Part shown: positions 9,639 to 20,663 of the stretch, in pieces
How the letters are laid out: every line of letters starts with the position of its first letter
Position numbering within the stretch: position 1 is the stretch's first letter
From: Lithodes maja
Lineage: Eukaryota; Arthropoda; Malacostraca; Decapoda; Lithodidae
NCBI GenBank assembly: GCA_037953745.1
Contig: JBAKBP010007415.1
Span: 36,186 to 100,185 of the forward strand
DNA: 64,000 bases
Direction: 5' to 3'
Made by a program: the position numbers and the translations under genes
Notes under the pieces: generated by a model
What the model was told of the DNA's origin: nothing
Database searches by the model: none
The model's input: only the letters and a program-made list of their open reading frames with translations

Positions 9639-10206
9639 TAGGGGGAAGGGTGTATTTATTGTTCGATATATTATTTCTGTATTATGTTTTTAGTTTCCTC
9701 CCTAGCTAGACCTCCATCAAGCTTTCAAAAAACATTCCCAAGATCCCCCATGTAGAAAAGTTTGTACATTTTTCGGTAGAAAAATGTTCCGGCCAAAGGA
9801 CGGTTCATCTTAAATTACAGGCTTGCAATCGCTCGCCAGGAAAAATCGACACCTAATTGGCCCAAAAGTTATTAATAGGTCAAAAAAAGGTTTTAAAATC
9901 GTCAAACTAAAGGGCCGAACATCTTTAAAATCTAAAAACTAATATTTTCCTGGCGAGCGGTAGCAAGCCAGCATATATAATTTTGTTTTTGACAGCAAGC
10001 TAAATTTGTACATTTTTCAATAGAAAAATGTCTCCGGCGAATACGGATTTCTCCATACAATGCTGGATTGCTATCGCTCGCCAGGAAGAAATCGACACCT
10101 GGATGGGGATAAACGTCTTAAAACAGTTGGCTGAATGGGGCCGAATGGATACAAGCGAGAGAAAAGTAGAGAAAGAGGAAAAAAAAAACAGGTGACCTTC
10201 CTTAAT
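9639..10206. repeat. Chimeric fold-back: type B fused to type A
   Basis: 9639-9945 is a minus-oriented type B element (CCTCCCTAGCTAGACCTCCATCAAGC...GCAATCGCTCGCCAGG). At TTTTCCTGGCGAGCGG (9945-9960) it changes into type A text (GCTAAATTTGTACATTTTTC, TCTCCGGCGAA, ...) that ends at a TTAA (10202-10205). The join lies in the CCTGGCGAGCG motif shared by both families. Confidence 0.6.
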
Positions 10207-10237
10207 TAAAGATGTTCAATCGTGTATTCTACTTTAC

Positions 10238-10281
10238 CTTGGCATTCATTGTGGAGGTTAGCTAGCGTAGTACTGGACTGG
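10238..10281 (-). pseudogene. Orphan first exon of a cuticle-gene paralogue
   Basis: The minus strand reads ATGAATGCCAAG (10249-10238), the MNAK first exon of the cuticle genes, followed by a GT donor (GTAAAG). The preceding 5' UTR text (TCCAGTACTACGCTAGC...) aligns with the 5' UTRs of genes 1 and 2. No exon 2 or 3 follows before 9.4 kb, and a type B element (10282-10693) sits where the TATA box should be. The sequence upstream of that element matches the cuticle promoter-proximal region. It is interpreted as a partial gene copy whose promoter core is gone. Confidence 0.7.
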
Positions 10282-10693
10282 TTAAAGGGGGAAGGGAATA
10301 TTTATTGGTCTACTTATTGACTTACTTATTTCTATCTATCTATCTATCAATCTATATACTCAGGCCCAATCCCCACTTTTCCTATTTTTATTTATTTATT
10401 TTGTGTTATTATCTTTTACTTATTTGCTTCTTATTTTGTTTAGTTTCCTCCCTAGACCTTCACCGAGCTTAATTAAAAAGACATCTACATGAACCCCCTT
10501 GCAGATAAACGTGTATGTTTATCGGTAGAAAAATGTCCAGGTCGATGGCTGCTTCCTCCTAAATTACAGGCTCGCCGTCGCTCGCCAGGATATAACTGAC
10601 ACCTAAATGGCACGAACAGTCTTAAAATCGACAAAATAATGGGGTTAAGATTGCAGGAGAAAGGGGTCCAGAAAAATCCAAGCGTCCCCTTAA
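10282..10693 (-). mobile_element. Type B fold-back element between TTAA sites
   Basis: Bounded by TTAA at 10282-10285 and 10690-10693. Contains a TATC repeat (10330-10350), TAGACCTTCACCGAGCTTAA, GCTCGCCGTCGCTCGCCAGG and the right end GCGTCCCCTTAA. It separates the orphan exon from its former upstream DNA. Confidence 0.7.
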
Positions 10694-10840
10694 CCGACCC
10701 CACCTACCTTTCTTACTTTTTCCTCTTGGCCCACCCTCTTCTCCCTCCGAGCCTCGACATAGTTAGCCCAGTTTATTGAAGGGCTTCTAGTTTCTCTGAT
10801 ACTACTATAATGTTGATTATAGTGCTTAGATTATTATACA
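10694..10840 (-). other. Displaced cuticle-gene upstream region
   Basis: CCGACCCCACC..., CTCTTCTCCCTCCGAGCCTCGACA and TTCTAGTTTCTCTGAT match the regions upstream of genes 1 (8780-8915) and 2 (16945-17080). The TATA-bearing 35-40 bp found in both functional promoters is absent at the element junction. Confidence 0.65.
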
Positions 10841-10904
10841 TGGGTGTTAGCTGGTGTCAGAGTAGTCTCACAGACACTTACATATGCACAGACAGGTAGA
10901 TATT

Positions 10905-11030
<126 letters not shown>

Positions 11031-11129
11031 TTACACTTGCAGTAGGTACCTATGGATGTCTTTCAAACAATAACTAAGTACAACAAAAACGTCCATTATA
11101 GCCCAAGTTACGCTATATTTCTTTATATC

Positions 11130-11470
11130 TTTCATACCATACGCAATAATCACTGTAATGCCCACCCAACTGACTACTTGCTTCACTCCTAATCACTCCT
11201 CTAAAGTATTGGGGTTATGGCTTTCGAAAAAGATCGTAGAAGCTCATTTTAAGCAAATGGAAAATGTTAAATGGTACTGGTATCCTTTTCAGATACGTGG
11301 TCTTTGTAAATATTGGATTGAGTAAATTTTATATTGTGTGTGTGTGTGTGACACAAAGAGAAGCTGTGAGATTGCTGTATGTGAAGTGATTGTATGAGTA
11401 TAGGTATGGGTGTGCAAATGCATATTTGTGTTTTTTGCATATGATTGTACGTTAGGTTTGTGAATGCTAA
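11130..11470 (+). repeat. Interspersed repeat carrying a microsatellite, copy 2
   Basis: CACTCCTCTAAAGTATTGGGGTTATGG...TATCCTTTTCAGATACGTGGTCTTTG matches copies at 365-960 and 18475-18720. It runs into a short GT tract (11336-11350). Confidence 0.65.
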
Positions 11471-11479
11471 AGTTACCCT

Positions 11480-13740
11480 TTAACCCTGGGCGATGCAATA
11501 TGACATAAAGAATTTGTTTTGGTCACAATCCTGGGTGACGCCATATAGCGTCGAGGTTTCTACGCTTCCTCCTCCACCCTCCCAAGCAACTCGCGCATCC
11601 TCCCCGCCCACACCTCCACATTCTCTCGTTCCCATTACCCCCCTCCCTTCCTCAACACGATGGCATCCTCAGTACGCAAACCGCAAAACGTGCTAGTTCC
11701 TCTCTCGTCCCCACAATATCTGCCACATCGACATCGCCCAGTACCTCAACTCCATGTAAGCCCACTTTACCCCATTCAGACAACCTGAGCACTACTGGTA
11801 TAGGGATGGCCCTTTTATTATATGAAGGACATGGAAGCAATCACGAGTTTGGACCTGATGGCTCGTCGAATGAGAGTGAATTTTGCTACTTTGGTGGTGA
11901 TGAGGTTGATTATTATGATGGGGAAGGTGAGGGTGAAGGTGTATATGATGAAAATGAAGATGATAATGCAGGTGATAATGACGAGAATGTTGGTGTGGGA
12001 GATGATGCTACTACATGTGTTGCCATATATCCTGTATCCCATGCTTACCAATAACCTATGGTGGTGCACAGCTGTGTAAGAAACCTATCACCCACGCCGC
12101 CCACAGTGCCCTACAGTGATTTTGTTTAACCTATGATGCCTTCATGTTGCCACTTGATGACCTATCCCGTCCCCCCTCACGTCACCCTCGCCTTTCCTAC
12201 CTTTTTCATCCCCCCGGCCAACCATCCCTTTTCTCCTTGCCCCTTTACCAAGCTTCCCTCTCCCAACCTACCCCCAGTCCCTATTCTCAACCACGCATGC
12301 ACTCTGCCGGGCCCTTGCCAATACCTTCCACCCTGCCTTGCCGCCCACATAGTGCCGCCGCGAATGCAATTCCCATACCCGGAAGTGAGGAGAAGATGGA
12401 TGTCGTTGGGTTGAGTCCACAACGCCAACGACAGAGGCGCGACATTTTATCGCCCAGAAGCCGTGAGAGCCCCCCATACATCCCACCACCAGTCAGCCCT
12501 CGGGAAAACTCCGGCCACGCCTGCCCCTGCCCGTGGGTGTGGGTGTCCTCGTGGATGAAGACCTGCTGTTGCACCACCTACCATCGCTGGAAAGCCACCT
12601 GTTGCTCCACCATCTGCCACCACTGGACAACCACCTGCTTCTGCCCGAGCTGCCGCCAAATGTGAAAGAGGGCAAGGGCGTGGGTATGGGCCCAGACAGG
12701 GATATGTCGACATATTTGTGTGGATCAAGGGGGGAAATTTATTGTCGGATGTTCCTGTATTCAACGTATTCAACAGAACGAATACAAGGATTCAGTATTG
12801 CTTTCCCTGTAATGAACAGTCAACACCCATGGATTACTTTAGGGCACTTGTGGATGACGAGGTGGTCCAGCACGTTGTAGATGAGACCAACAAACATCAC
12901 CAGTTGCTGATCAATTTCATTGACGCGTCCCTGGTGTTGACGGGCAAAATGAGAAATTGTGTTGACGTTATTGTGCCAAAGTTTTAGGTCTTCCTGGCTC
13001 TCTTAATGTTGATGGCTCACATCACCAAGAACTTATTGGATCGTGGATGATCTCATCTCCATGCCCAGTTTCGGCAAGTACATGCCCCAGGGCCGCTTCA
13101 TGGCGATTTTGTCACACTTGCTCCATGTCCTGAACATGGGCCATTGTTTACCTGGTCGTCTCTGGAAGGTACATGTTATCTTCAACAAATTCAAAGTCAG
13201 CTTCAAGAACTGCTTTTGGCCATTCCAGAAAGCAGTAGTTGATGAGTTACTTATGCTGTTTTGAGGAAATGTGTCCTTCAGAGGGTACATTCTTTCAAAA
13301 TGGCATTGCTTTAGTATCAAATATTTTATCATCTGCGCTTGTGAGACTGGGTATGTGCTGGACATATCCATGTACACAGATGCTGCCATCGACATTCCTG
13401 TCGATGACAAAATATGGCTTTTCTGGCTCTGTGGTAAAAGTTTTTATGGGTCGCCAATAACATATCCTGTACACAGATAATTTCTACACATCCCCAGTTT
13501 TTTCTAAGGTTCTCCTGGACCACCAAACTGGCTCCATTGGCACTGTCAGGACAAACAGGAGGCATTTTCCAAAGTTTCCACAGACAAAGAAGGGGACCTA
13601 TCTACGGAAACAGTCTGGGTAAATGTTGCTAATGCACTGGCACGACAAGTAGCCTGTGAACATATGAGCCGGAAAACTCACTTCTTCGCTCGCCCACCAT
13701 ATTGCAACAAGACTAGCTAGGAAGATGCGGTTTTCAGTAT
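11480..13740 (+). mobile_element. piggyBac-like DNA transposon relic
   Basis: A degenerate piggyBac-type transposase (see the next entry) lies downstream of a candidate left end TTAACCCTGGGCGATG at 11480, which has the TTAACCY form of known piggyBac termini. An acidic stretch (about 11850-12050, Asp/Glu/Gly-rich) and a proline-rich stretch (12140-12500) could be remnants of the N-terminal region. No right terminal repeat is found by 14.3 kb, so the right boundary is uncertain. Confidence 0.55.
12718..13700 (+). pseudogene. piggyBac transposase (PGBD-like) pseudogene
   Basis: Blocks in order: STPMDYFRALVDDEVVQHVV and ETNKHHQ (about 12820-12900, the DDE_Tnp_1_7 N-terminal region), SMPSFGKYMPQGRFMAILSH (about 13060), CETGYVLDISMYTDAA (about 13340-13390), and QTGSIGTVRTNRRHFPKF (about 13525-13580), which is a hallmark of piggyBac-derived transposases. 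The blocks fall in different frames with stops between them (for example at 12985, 13261 and 13478). These enzymes cut and paste DNA at TTAA. The copy is clearly inactive. Whether its active relatives moved the TTAA-flanked elements here is inference. Confidence 0.75.
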
Positions 13741-14295
13741 TCTTAAGGTGGCGAAATATAGGTAATTACGATTTTTTCTTAGTATTCTTCTTTATCAAAA
13801 GTATTAATATACGACAGGATCTTTGAACATGATTAGGAATTGTACTTTAATCGTACATAAAATCTATATTGGAGTTATATCAAGTAATTACATATAAATC
13901 GAATTCGTAATACAACCATCCACCTTCCATAAATTCAGCTGTATGTTTTATTTGTATTGGAAAATCGGTGTTAAATGATAATTATTGCTATCAATGGAAG
14001 CATAATTTACAACAGAGTCAGTGGACATTGCAAACAGTGTTACAAAGTTATTAAAATTACAAAATAATACACTTGACAGAGGCATGGCAAGACATAGTAC
14101 GAGGATTGTATCATGAGGGTGTACAATAAACCTAAACTTTTTTTTCAAAATATATATATTTGATGAATACTTTCAAATATTTAAAACAAAATAATTATAA
14201 TAAATATAAATAGAGCACATGGCCAGGGAGGAGGTAGAGTTGGCCAGCTTAACACGGCATCCATTTATATACGGTTCAGATATCCGTCAAAGGAT
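13741..14295. other. AT-rich spacer and 3' flank of cuticle gene 2
   Basis: No coding pattern. The last 80 bp (AGGAGGTAGAGTTGGCCAGC...) align with the 3' UTR of cuticle gene 1 at 7305-7370, so they are the 3' UTR of gene 2. Confidence 0.6.
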
Positions 14296-16874
14296 TTACT
14301 TGGATTCGTTGGATCCGTAACGGCGCTGGGGAGGACGGTAGCTCTCGCGGGACTCAAAGGATGCAGACTCATAGGATCCAGAGTCAAATCGGGCTTCACC
14401 AGAGTAAGTGACATCGGCAATGTACCCATCGTCACCGTCCACGTAGTAGGAGACCTTCTGCAGGCGACCGTCGGGAAGTGCCACATAGTAGGACCCCTGG
14501 GTGTTGTCGCCATCACGGGCCTCCTGTTGGCCGTAGCGGTTCTCAGAGGACTCATCATCTACGGCCCAGTTGAAGTCATACTTGGCCTCATCGGACTCAT
14601 AAGATTCAAAAGAGCGGGAAGATTCGAAAGAGCGGGACTCTAAAGAAGAAGGCTCAGGATGATTCGAAAGAAGAAGGCTCAAAGGATGATTCGAAAGAGC
14701 GGGACTCGAACGAACTCTGTTATGGAGATAAGAAATCTTAGTATTAGTGGATATGTCAGCAAATAATCAAATGTTTTTAGCGGAGTCACAAAATTATTTT
14801 CAATATTGTATTTATAAAGAAATTACGACTACACTCCATTCACGTTTGTGTAGCCCATGTAACTCTAATAATTTCAAACAGCAGTTAGATATAGATATTA
14901 TTTGTTTGGCCACATAGAAGAATCATGCATGTTTCAATGTCTAATGCATTCCGTGTCATGAGTACGAAAGCACACTGTAAGACATTAATGCTGAACTGAA
15001 ATGCTTAAAGATATTCGAGACTGTATGTGCTCTGTAAACTGCCTACATAAATCTGATAAATATGAATTCTTACTAGATAATTAGTAATGATATTCGTGTT
15101 ATTCGGAATAGCCTTGATAAGTTTCCCTTTAGTGATAGCGACTGTATGATATATAACATTAATATTGAACTCGGTTTTTTGTTTCCCCCAGAAGCCATCC
15201 CAAGGCTATTTTGATTTTCGAGGTATATTTACTAGTGTCCTAATGTTTACATTTAATCAAGTTACTAACTAACCTTCAAGGGAATAGGGGGCCCAGTCCT
15301 GATGCTATTCTGGACTTACAGTGTGCTGGCTTAATAACCCAGAAGGGTTGATAGCCTCTGAAGTCCTAATATAACTAATCAACTAACCTGGGGCACACCA
15401 TATCCACGGAACTCATGGCTGTCGGCAGCGGCCAGGGCAGCCAGGCCCAGAAGGATGACGATCTGATAAAATAGAACAAATTCTATTAACTGTTTGGAGA
15501 GGTTATGGTGTCGCATATGCGTTACTAATAAGTATTATTTTATTTTTTGTTATTATTTCTATTTTATTAGAAAGACCCAGCAACTGTTTAATTATATGAA
15601 TGAAGTATAAAAAGGCGTCCTAATTCTTAAAGGGTTAAGCTGTGTACTCTAGCATTATAAATGCCTTGACAGTTAACGCTAATACATTGTAACGCATTGT
15701 ATTCTAGCCTTCCTTCCTCTTTTCCTGGCTATTAGTAGAGTTTTATTCGATTTAGGAAGGAATTGTGGGAGACACATTAACCCATTTGATTCAAGGACCT
15801 TCCAAAACTGAATATAATAGTTTAATGTTAATAAGGAGAGGCTGAACCTTACACCCCCAAGTCAGCCTGTATAAGAGATTGTGTTTCTGGCATTATACCA
15901 TCTTATTACATATGGTCACACTAAGACTCGCTGAAAAAATCAGATCTCTATGTGCGCGCGCGCGAGCGCAAAATTCATTACACTTTAGTAAAATCATCTA
16001 GTTACTCAAAATTGTTCAAATTTCCGCAATTTTTGCATGGCATAGCGTACAAGCATCCCCTACAACGTAGCGTTTAAATATATCCTTATTGAATGATAGA
16101 AAGTGCTGAAAAAATTATATTACATTATTATTTTTGGTTACAGCTGAATTGACACCAAAATGGTCAAAACTCGGACATTTTCGGAAAAACGGCATTTATT
16201 TAAACGTACAGGCGTTCCTATGTACCCCTATGTACTCTATTTAGAAGGGGAATGCATTTGAGCATTACATAAAAATATAGTGGCACTTGTAAGTGCAAAA
16301 AATGATAGCAAACCACACAAATTCATAGATTTTCATCACTCAAAATTATTTTGGGGGCAGATAAAAACAGTTAGTCCTCCTTACCCTCCGTTTTCTACCA
16401 TAGCGCACACATAGAAGATCGAGATTTATGGCAAACTGAACAAAATTTTCGTCAGGGGGTAGGCCTCACTGATTTTATGAAGAGAATTTTTACCAAAATC
16501 CATGATTTTGGGGCCCCCCCAATGGGGCCCTAGGGATATCATGTGGGTGTTTATGCCCTCATATGATCATTTCTATTGCTTACAGCAGCCCTTTAGACTA
16601 CAGACACAAAACAAAAAAATTGGGTGGCTGAAAGAAAAAAAAAAAATCGGGGGTCGAGGTCGAACCCCCGGCCTGGGGAGTTATGGATGCGATATGTTTT
16701 TTTGTTCCTTCCTATGCTATTCTCCTATGTTGAAAGAAGCATTATAGAACAAGAACACAATAATTAGAAATTTTGATGTCTGGGCTCAGAGGAGGGTTCA
16801 GAAAATAGTGAAAAACCGAAATTTAAAAGGGTTAAGAAAGTATCAATGTATGACTGACGTACCTTAGCGTTCAT
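14296..16874 (-). pseudogene. RR-motif cuticle protein paralogue with exon-3 frameshift
   Basis: Exons on minus: 16874-16863 (MNAK), 15462-15388 (IVILLGLAALAAADSHEF..., signal peptide) and 14716-14296. Splice sites and phases equal those of gene 1, and the RR core is well kept (AKYDFNWAVDDESS, ARDGDNTQGSYY, LPDGRLQKVSYYVDGDDGY). Read in phase 0, exon 3 meets TGA at 14656-14654 after 20 codons. The cause is a 2-bp deficit in the second of two near-identical Ser/Phe/Glu-coding repeats: the first reads TCATCCTTTGAGCC and the second TCATCCTGAGCC. The RR domain lies beyond this, in a different frame, and is open to 14296. It could be a recent pseudogene or a sequencing indel in a repeat. Otherwise promoter, UTRs and domain are intact. 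Intron 1 is about 1.4 kb and holds a type C element. Confidence 0.8.
15700..15830. repeat. Type C fold-back element in intron 1 of cuticle gene 2
   Basis: GGCTATTAGTAGAGTTTTATTCGATTTAGGAAGG and the inverted arm CCTTCCAAAACTGAATATAATAG flank TTAACCCATTTG. Noncoding. The rest of the intron (15830-16860) shows no recognised element. Confidence 0.5.
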
Positions 16875-16901
16875 GGTGTAGTTTAGCTAGTACAAAACTG
16901 A

Positions 16902-16935
16902 ACTGACGAAGGTAGAGTCTGTCAGTCATTATATA
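16902..16935 (-). promoter_or_regulatory. Core promoter of cuticle gene 2: TATA box plus initiator
   Basis: TATATAA at 16935-16929 and TCAGT at 16906-16902 on minus, 31 bp apart, identical in layout to gene 1. The upstream block 16945-17080 is also conserved. Confidence 0.75.
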
Positions 16936-17154
16936 GCCTAAACCGACCCCACCAGTACTATCATCCTTTGCTCAATTACCTCACCTCTTGCCCAACCCTC
17001 TTCTCCCTCCGAGCCTAGACACAGCTACCCCAGTTTTTGGAAGATGTCTAGTTTCTCTGTTACGTGTAACTGGGTGATTATGAGATCTTGAATAATCGGA
17101 TAATAAAGTGGTAGTGATTCTCCGAGAAAGGGCTACAGAGAAAATGGCGCTTAA

Positions 17155-17245
17155 TAGATGCCCTGGATATAATTTATTATTATTATTATTAATAGTATTA
17201 TTATTAGTAGTAGTAGTAGTAGTAGTAGTAGTATTTTTATTATTA
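17155..17245. repeat. ATT / AGT trinucleotide tracts
   Basis: Runs of ATT then AGT then ATT. Between 17080 and 17400 nothing else is recognised. Confidence 0.9.
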
Positions 17246-17392
17246 TGTTGTGCAGTACATGAATATTAGCAAGTGATCAAGCATAACATTACTGGCACGT
17301 TCAAACACAAATGCAAACACTTTTAGACATGATTTACTCTAAACATGTTTTATCTATTTATATTTTGAGTTAAATATACTTATGTCCACCTT

Positions 17393-17403
<11 letters not shown>

Positions 17404-17446
<43 letters not shown>
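17404..17446. repeat. TA microsatellite at LINE poly-A end
   Basis: CT repeats then TA repeats, directly adjoining the T run (17447-17465) that is the poly-A tail of the LINE on the other strand. Confidence 0.9.
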
Positions 17447-17464
<18 letters not shown>

Positions 17465-18362
17465 TAAGAGACAATGAACGGAGGAAGAAAAAACACAGAT
17501 AAAACAAAAAGGTCCATGTGCCTAACGGCATCCTCCATTCATAAAATGTTTGTAACAACTGGATTTAAACTTTTGTAGATTGTAAGTTTGTGGAAAGCAA
17601 CTCGAGGGAAGTGAATTCCAAAGAGTAGTAGTTCTAGGGATAAATGAATTTTGATAAGCAGAAGTTCTGCATTGTGGAGGAGAAAGTGTAAATTCATGGG
17701 CGCTCTCAGCTTCCCTAGTTCTACGGGGAAAGATGTGGAGAGGCGGCACAATTGAAGCAAGTTCCTCGGAACAATTGCTGTGAAAATATCTGTAGAATAA
17801 TGCAATGGATGCAACGTGTCTTCGTATGGATAATGTAGGAAGGTCCTGTGTGATTGCAGGGTTATTGATTAATCTAATAGCTTTATTTTGAATTTTGTCC
17901 AACTGCCTCAATACAACCACTCCACAGAGGTGAACAGTAATCCATCTGAGAACGCACATGACTTTTATATATTACGGCCAACTGCTGTCAGTGAAGAATT
18001 CTCGAACTCTGTACAGGAGTCCCAGTTTTTTAGAGGCATTCTTAGCAATGCTTCTAACATAATGTGTCCAGATCAAGTTAGTAGTTAATGTTACACCGAG
18101 AATGTCAATACTATGGGAAGTGGGAATATTTACATCATTAAAAAATATATGGGAGTCAGTGAGATTCTGTCGGTTAGAAAATTGAATGAACTTGGTTTTC
18201 TGTGCATTAAAGGAAACTAGATTCTTTTGTCCCCATTCATTAATTCTAGAAAGGTCCTGGTTCAGAGAAATTGAAGTGTTTATTTTTGAATTTATAAGAT
18301 CGGGTTGGGTGAAAGAATTGGTAAATGTGAAGGAACTGTGGAGTGTTGAATCATCTGCGTAG
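17447..18362 (-). mobile_element. 5'-truncated LINE fragment (RT palm to C-terminus)
   Basis: On the minus strand it begins at the catalytic motif YADDST (YADD codons 18361-18350) and reads on through INEWGQKNLVSFNAQKTKF, IDILGVTLTTNLIW and KNASKKLGLLYRVREFF. Next come a 145-residue open C-terminal part (17959-17522: LDKIQNKAIRLINNP, SIALFYRYFHSNCSEELAS, TTTLWNSLPSSCFP) and poly-A. It breaks near 17975. Its order is that of ORF2 in CR1/Jockey-like LINEs; exact clade is not assigned. Truncation starts exactly at the YADD box. Confidence 0.8.
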
Positions 18363-18365
18363 GAA

Positions 18366-18468
18366 TATATATATATATATATATTATTACTATTATCACT
18401 ATTTATATTTCTACTATAAGTATCATTGTTGTCATTATTGATATTATTATTATTATTATTATTATTAA
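18366..18468. repeat. TA and ATT microsatellites
   Basis: TA repeat at 18366-18384, ATT repeat at 18435-18468. Confidence 0.85.
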
Positions 18469-18474
18469 AAAGTG

Positions 18475-18845
<371 letters not shown>

Positions 18846-18960
18846 ACTCTAGTTGTACTTACTCTAGTTGTATTGCGGGAGTGAGCATGCTCGTTATTTC
18901 CCGCCTCCTATATGTGTAGGTGTTATATGTATCGTTGGAATGGCTGTGGATGTGTGTGTA

Positions 18961-19296
18961 GTCTGTATTTTTAGCCAATTGGCGACATCGGAAACGAAGG
19001 CTTAGGGTGGATCTGTATGGTACCATTCTCGCTATAGACGGTACCGTCTCGCCCGAAGGCTTAGGTAGCCATCAGCTTAGGTGAACCATATGATACCCAT
19101 CTCGCCTTGTACCATTTTTGCCAACCCCAGATGGGACGTCACAACGTCGTCCACTTATTCCAGGTACCTATTTACAGCTAGGTGAACTGAGGCTAACACA
19201 TGAAAGGAGACAAGCCCAATTTGTCTCCGCCCGGCCGGGGATTGAACCCCCGACCCCTCGTGTGTGAGACGAGAGCTCTACCTACTAGGCTACGGG

Positions 19297-19299
<3 letters not shown>
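18961..19299 (-). mobile_element. tRNA-derived SINE between GT tracts
   Basis: The minus-strand head starts at 19299: GCCCGTAGCCTAGTAGGTAGAGC (A box) and GGGGTTCAATCCCCGG (B box). The body then includes CAGCTGTAAATAGGTACC-type text and the inverted text CTAAGCCTTCG. The GT tracts on both sides (18951-18960 and 19297-19352) suggest insertion into a GT repeat. The acceptor stem does not pair convincingly, so it is not a tRNA gene. Confidence 0.7.

Positions 19300-19352
<53 letters not shown>
19297..19352. repeat. GT microsatellite
   Basis: About 27 GT units immediately beside the SINE head. Confidence 0.97.
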
Positions 19353-19354
<2 letters not shown>

Positions 19355-19489
19355 TCATAATTGTAGTGTACAGGATTTAAGTTTTTGGGCTCGTACTATC
19401 CCGCTTCCTAGACCAATATTATCAGTAACAAAAACCCATCTCCTTGCTCAAGGGAGATTTGATCACGGGTCTGCTACCAATTCTTAGAT

Positions 19490-19643
19490 TATATACAACT
19501 TAGGAAGGTTCCATGGGAATAAAAAAAGGTACAGACTATCTCAATTGACCCCCCTGGCTGTCAAAATTCCTTCCTATGATAACAAAAATCGTCCACTATT
19601 AACCAGTAAATAGAAATTAATACATCCTCGTAGTCTGAAGGTA
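19490..19643. repeat. Type C fold-back element
   Basis: ACAACTTAGGAAGGTTCCATGGG, ACTATCTCAATTGACCC, and CTTCCTATGATAACAAAAATCGTC are the family core. The left arm is degraded. Confidence 0.55.
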
Positions 19644-20028
19644 TTAAGGGGGTCACAGGCTGTGTTTTGTATATCTCTCTCCTTTTCTCTCTTGCCCTGG
19701 CTTGTATCCATTCGGCCCCATTCAGCCAACTGTTTTAAGACATTTATCCCCATGCAGGTGTCGATTTCTTCCTGGCGAGCGAAAGCGAGCCAGCATTGTA
19801 TGGAGAAATCCGGCTTCGCCGGAGAAATTTTTCTATCGAAAAATTTACAAATTTAGCCTGCTGTCAAAACAAAAATATATATTTGCTGGCTCGCTACCGC
19901 TCGCCAGGAAAATATTGACACCTGGATGGGGGTAAACGTCTTAAAATAGTAGGCTGAATGGGGCCGAATGGATACAAGCCAAAGAGAGAGGGAGGGAAAG
20001 AGAAAAAAAGCGAGGTGGGCTCCCTTAA
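19644..20028. mobile_element. Type A fold-back element, full length with TTAA ends
   Basis: Starts TTAAGGGGGTCACAGG (19644) and ends GGGCTCCCTTAA (20028). The two halves are inverted copies: TTGTATCCATTCGGCCCCATTCAGCC near the left pairs with GGCTGAATGGGGCCGAATGGATACAA near the right. The centre is AAATCCGGCTTCGCCGGAGA. About 385 bp, no coding. Confidence 0.8.
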
Positions 20029-20038
20029 GTTTGTACCA

Positions 20039-20257
20039 CTAACCCTTTGAAGACTATGATGCCTCTTTAACGGTATAATATGTATATCATTACACGATTG
20101 TATACAGCTTAGGATGGATGTGTGGGCGTTGATAAGGTAAAGGCTATTTCAATTAACCCTTTAACTTGCATACGCCCTTCCTAATCTGAATAATATCGTC
20201 TAATAATAGCCAGAAAACAGAAAAGAAACGCGTCATCGTATCTTTTATGGGTTAATG
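20039..20257. mobile_element. Type C fold-back element
   Basis: Left end CTAACCCTTTGAAGAC, right end CTTTTATGGGTTAA, with arms CAGCTTAGGATGGATG and CCTTCCTAATCTGAATAATATCGTC around CTATTTCAATTAACCC. Confidence 0.65.
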
Positions 20258-20265
20258 ATTTTGAA

Positions 20266-20604
20266 TTAAGGGGAGGTATTTAGTTTGTTCCCTACGTTTT
20301 CATCAAGCTTAAAATTACAACCCCTAGACTCCCTTTCAAGATAAATTTGTACATTTTTCAGTAGAAAAATTTCCCGGCCAGAGGCCGGTTGCTCTTAAAT
20401 TACAGGCTCGCTATCGCTCGCCAGAAAAAAAATCAACACCTTAATGGCACGAAAGGTCTTTAAATTGACAGAAATGGGGCAAAATGTCTTAAAATGCCAA
20501 AACTACTAGGGCGAACGTCTTAAAATTTCAAAAGCAATGGGGATAAACATGAGGGAGAAACGGGTCCAGAAAAAAAATCCCTCGAGTGGAAATCTCCCCA
20601 TAAT
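20266..20604 (-). mobile_element. Type B fold-back element
   Basis: TTAAGGGGAGGTATTTAG (20266) to AAATCTCCCCATAA (about 20604). Internal GCTCGCTATCGCTCGCCAG and TTCCCGGCCAGAGGCCGG hairpins. Confidence 0.75.
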
Positions 20605-20663
20605 AAAGCCATATCAACTATCTTTTATAGTTACCGCATTAATAACTCAATCTCTCTCACTAG

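Noticed and set aside
11806..12054. Acidic 82-codon frame as an independent gene
   Set aside because: Low-complexity Asp/Glu/Gly, no splice support; at most part of the piggyBac relic's N-terminal region.
12144..12665. Proline- and cysteine-rich 173-codon frame
   Set aside because: Composition-driven, overlapping frames open on both strands; no recognisable domain.
15777..16835. A 1-kb TTAA-to-TTAA element in intron 1 of cuticle gene 2 (TTAACCCATTTG...AAAAGGGTTAA)
   Set aside because: The left TTAACCC is the centre of a type C element, not an end, and the supposed inverted repeats match for only about 8 bp.
19230..19299. Possible tRNA gene at the SINE head
   Set aside because: The T-arm is good, but the sequence continues into a SINE body and the 3' side lacks a matching acceptor strand.
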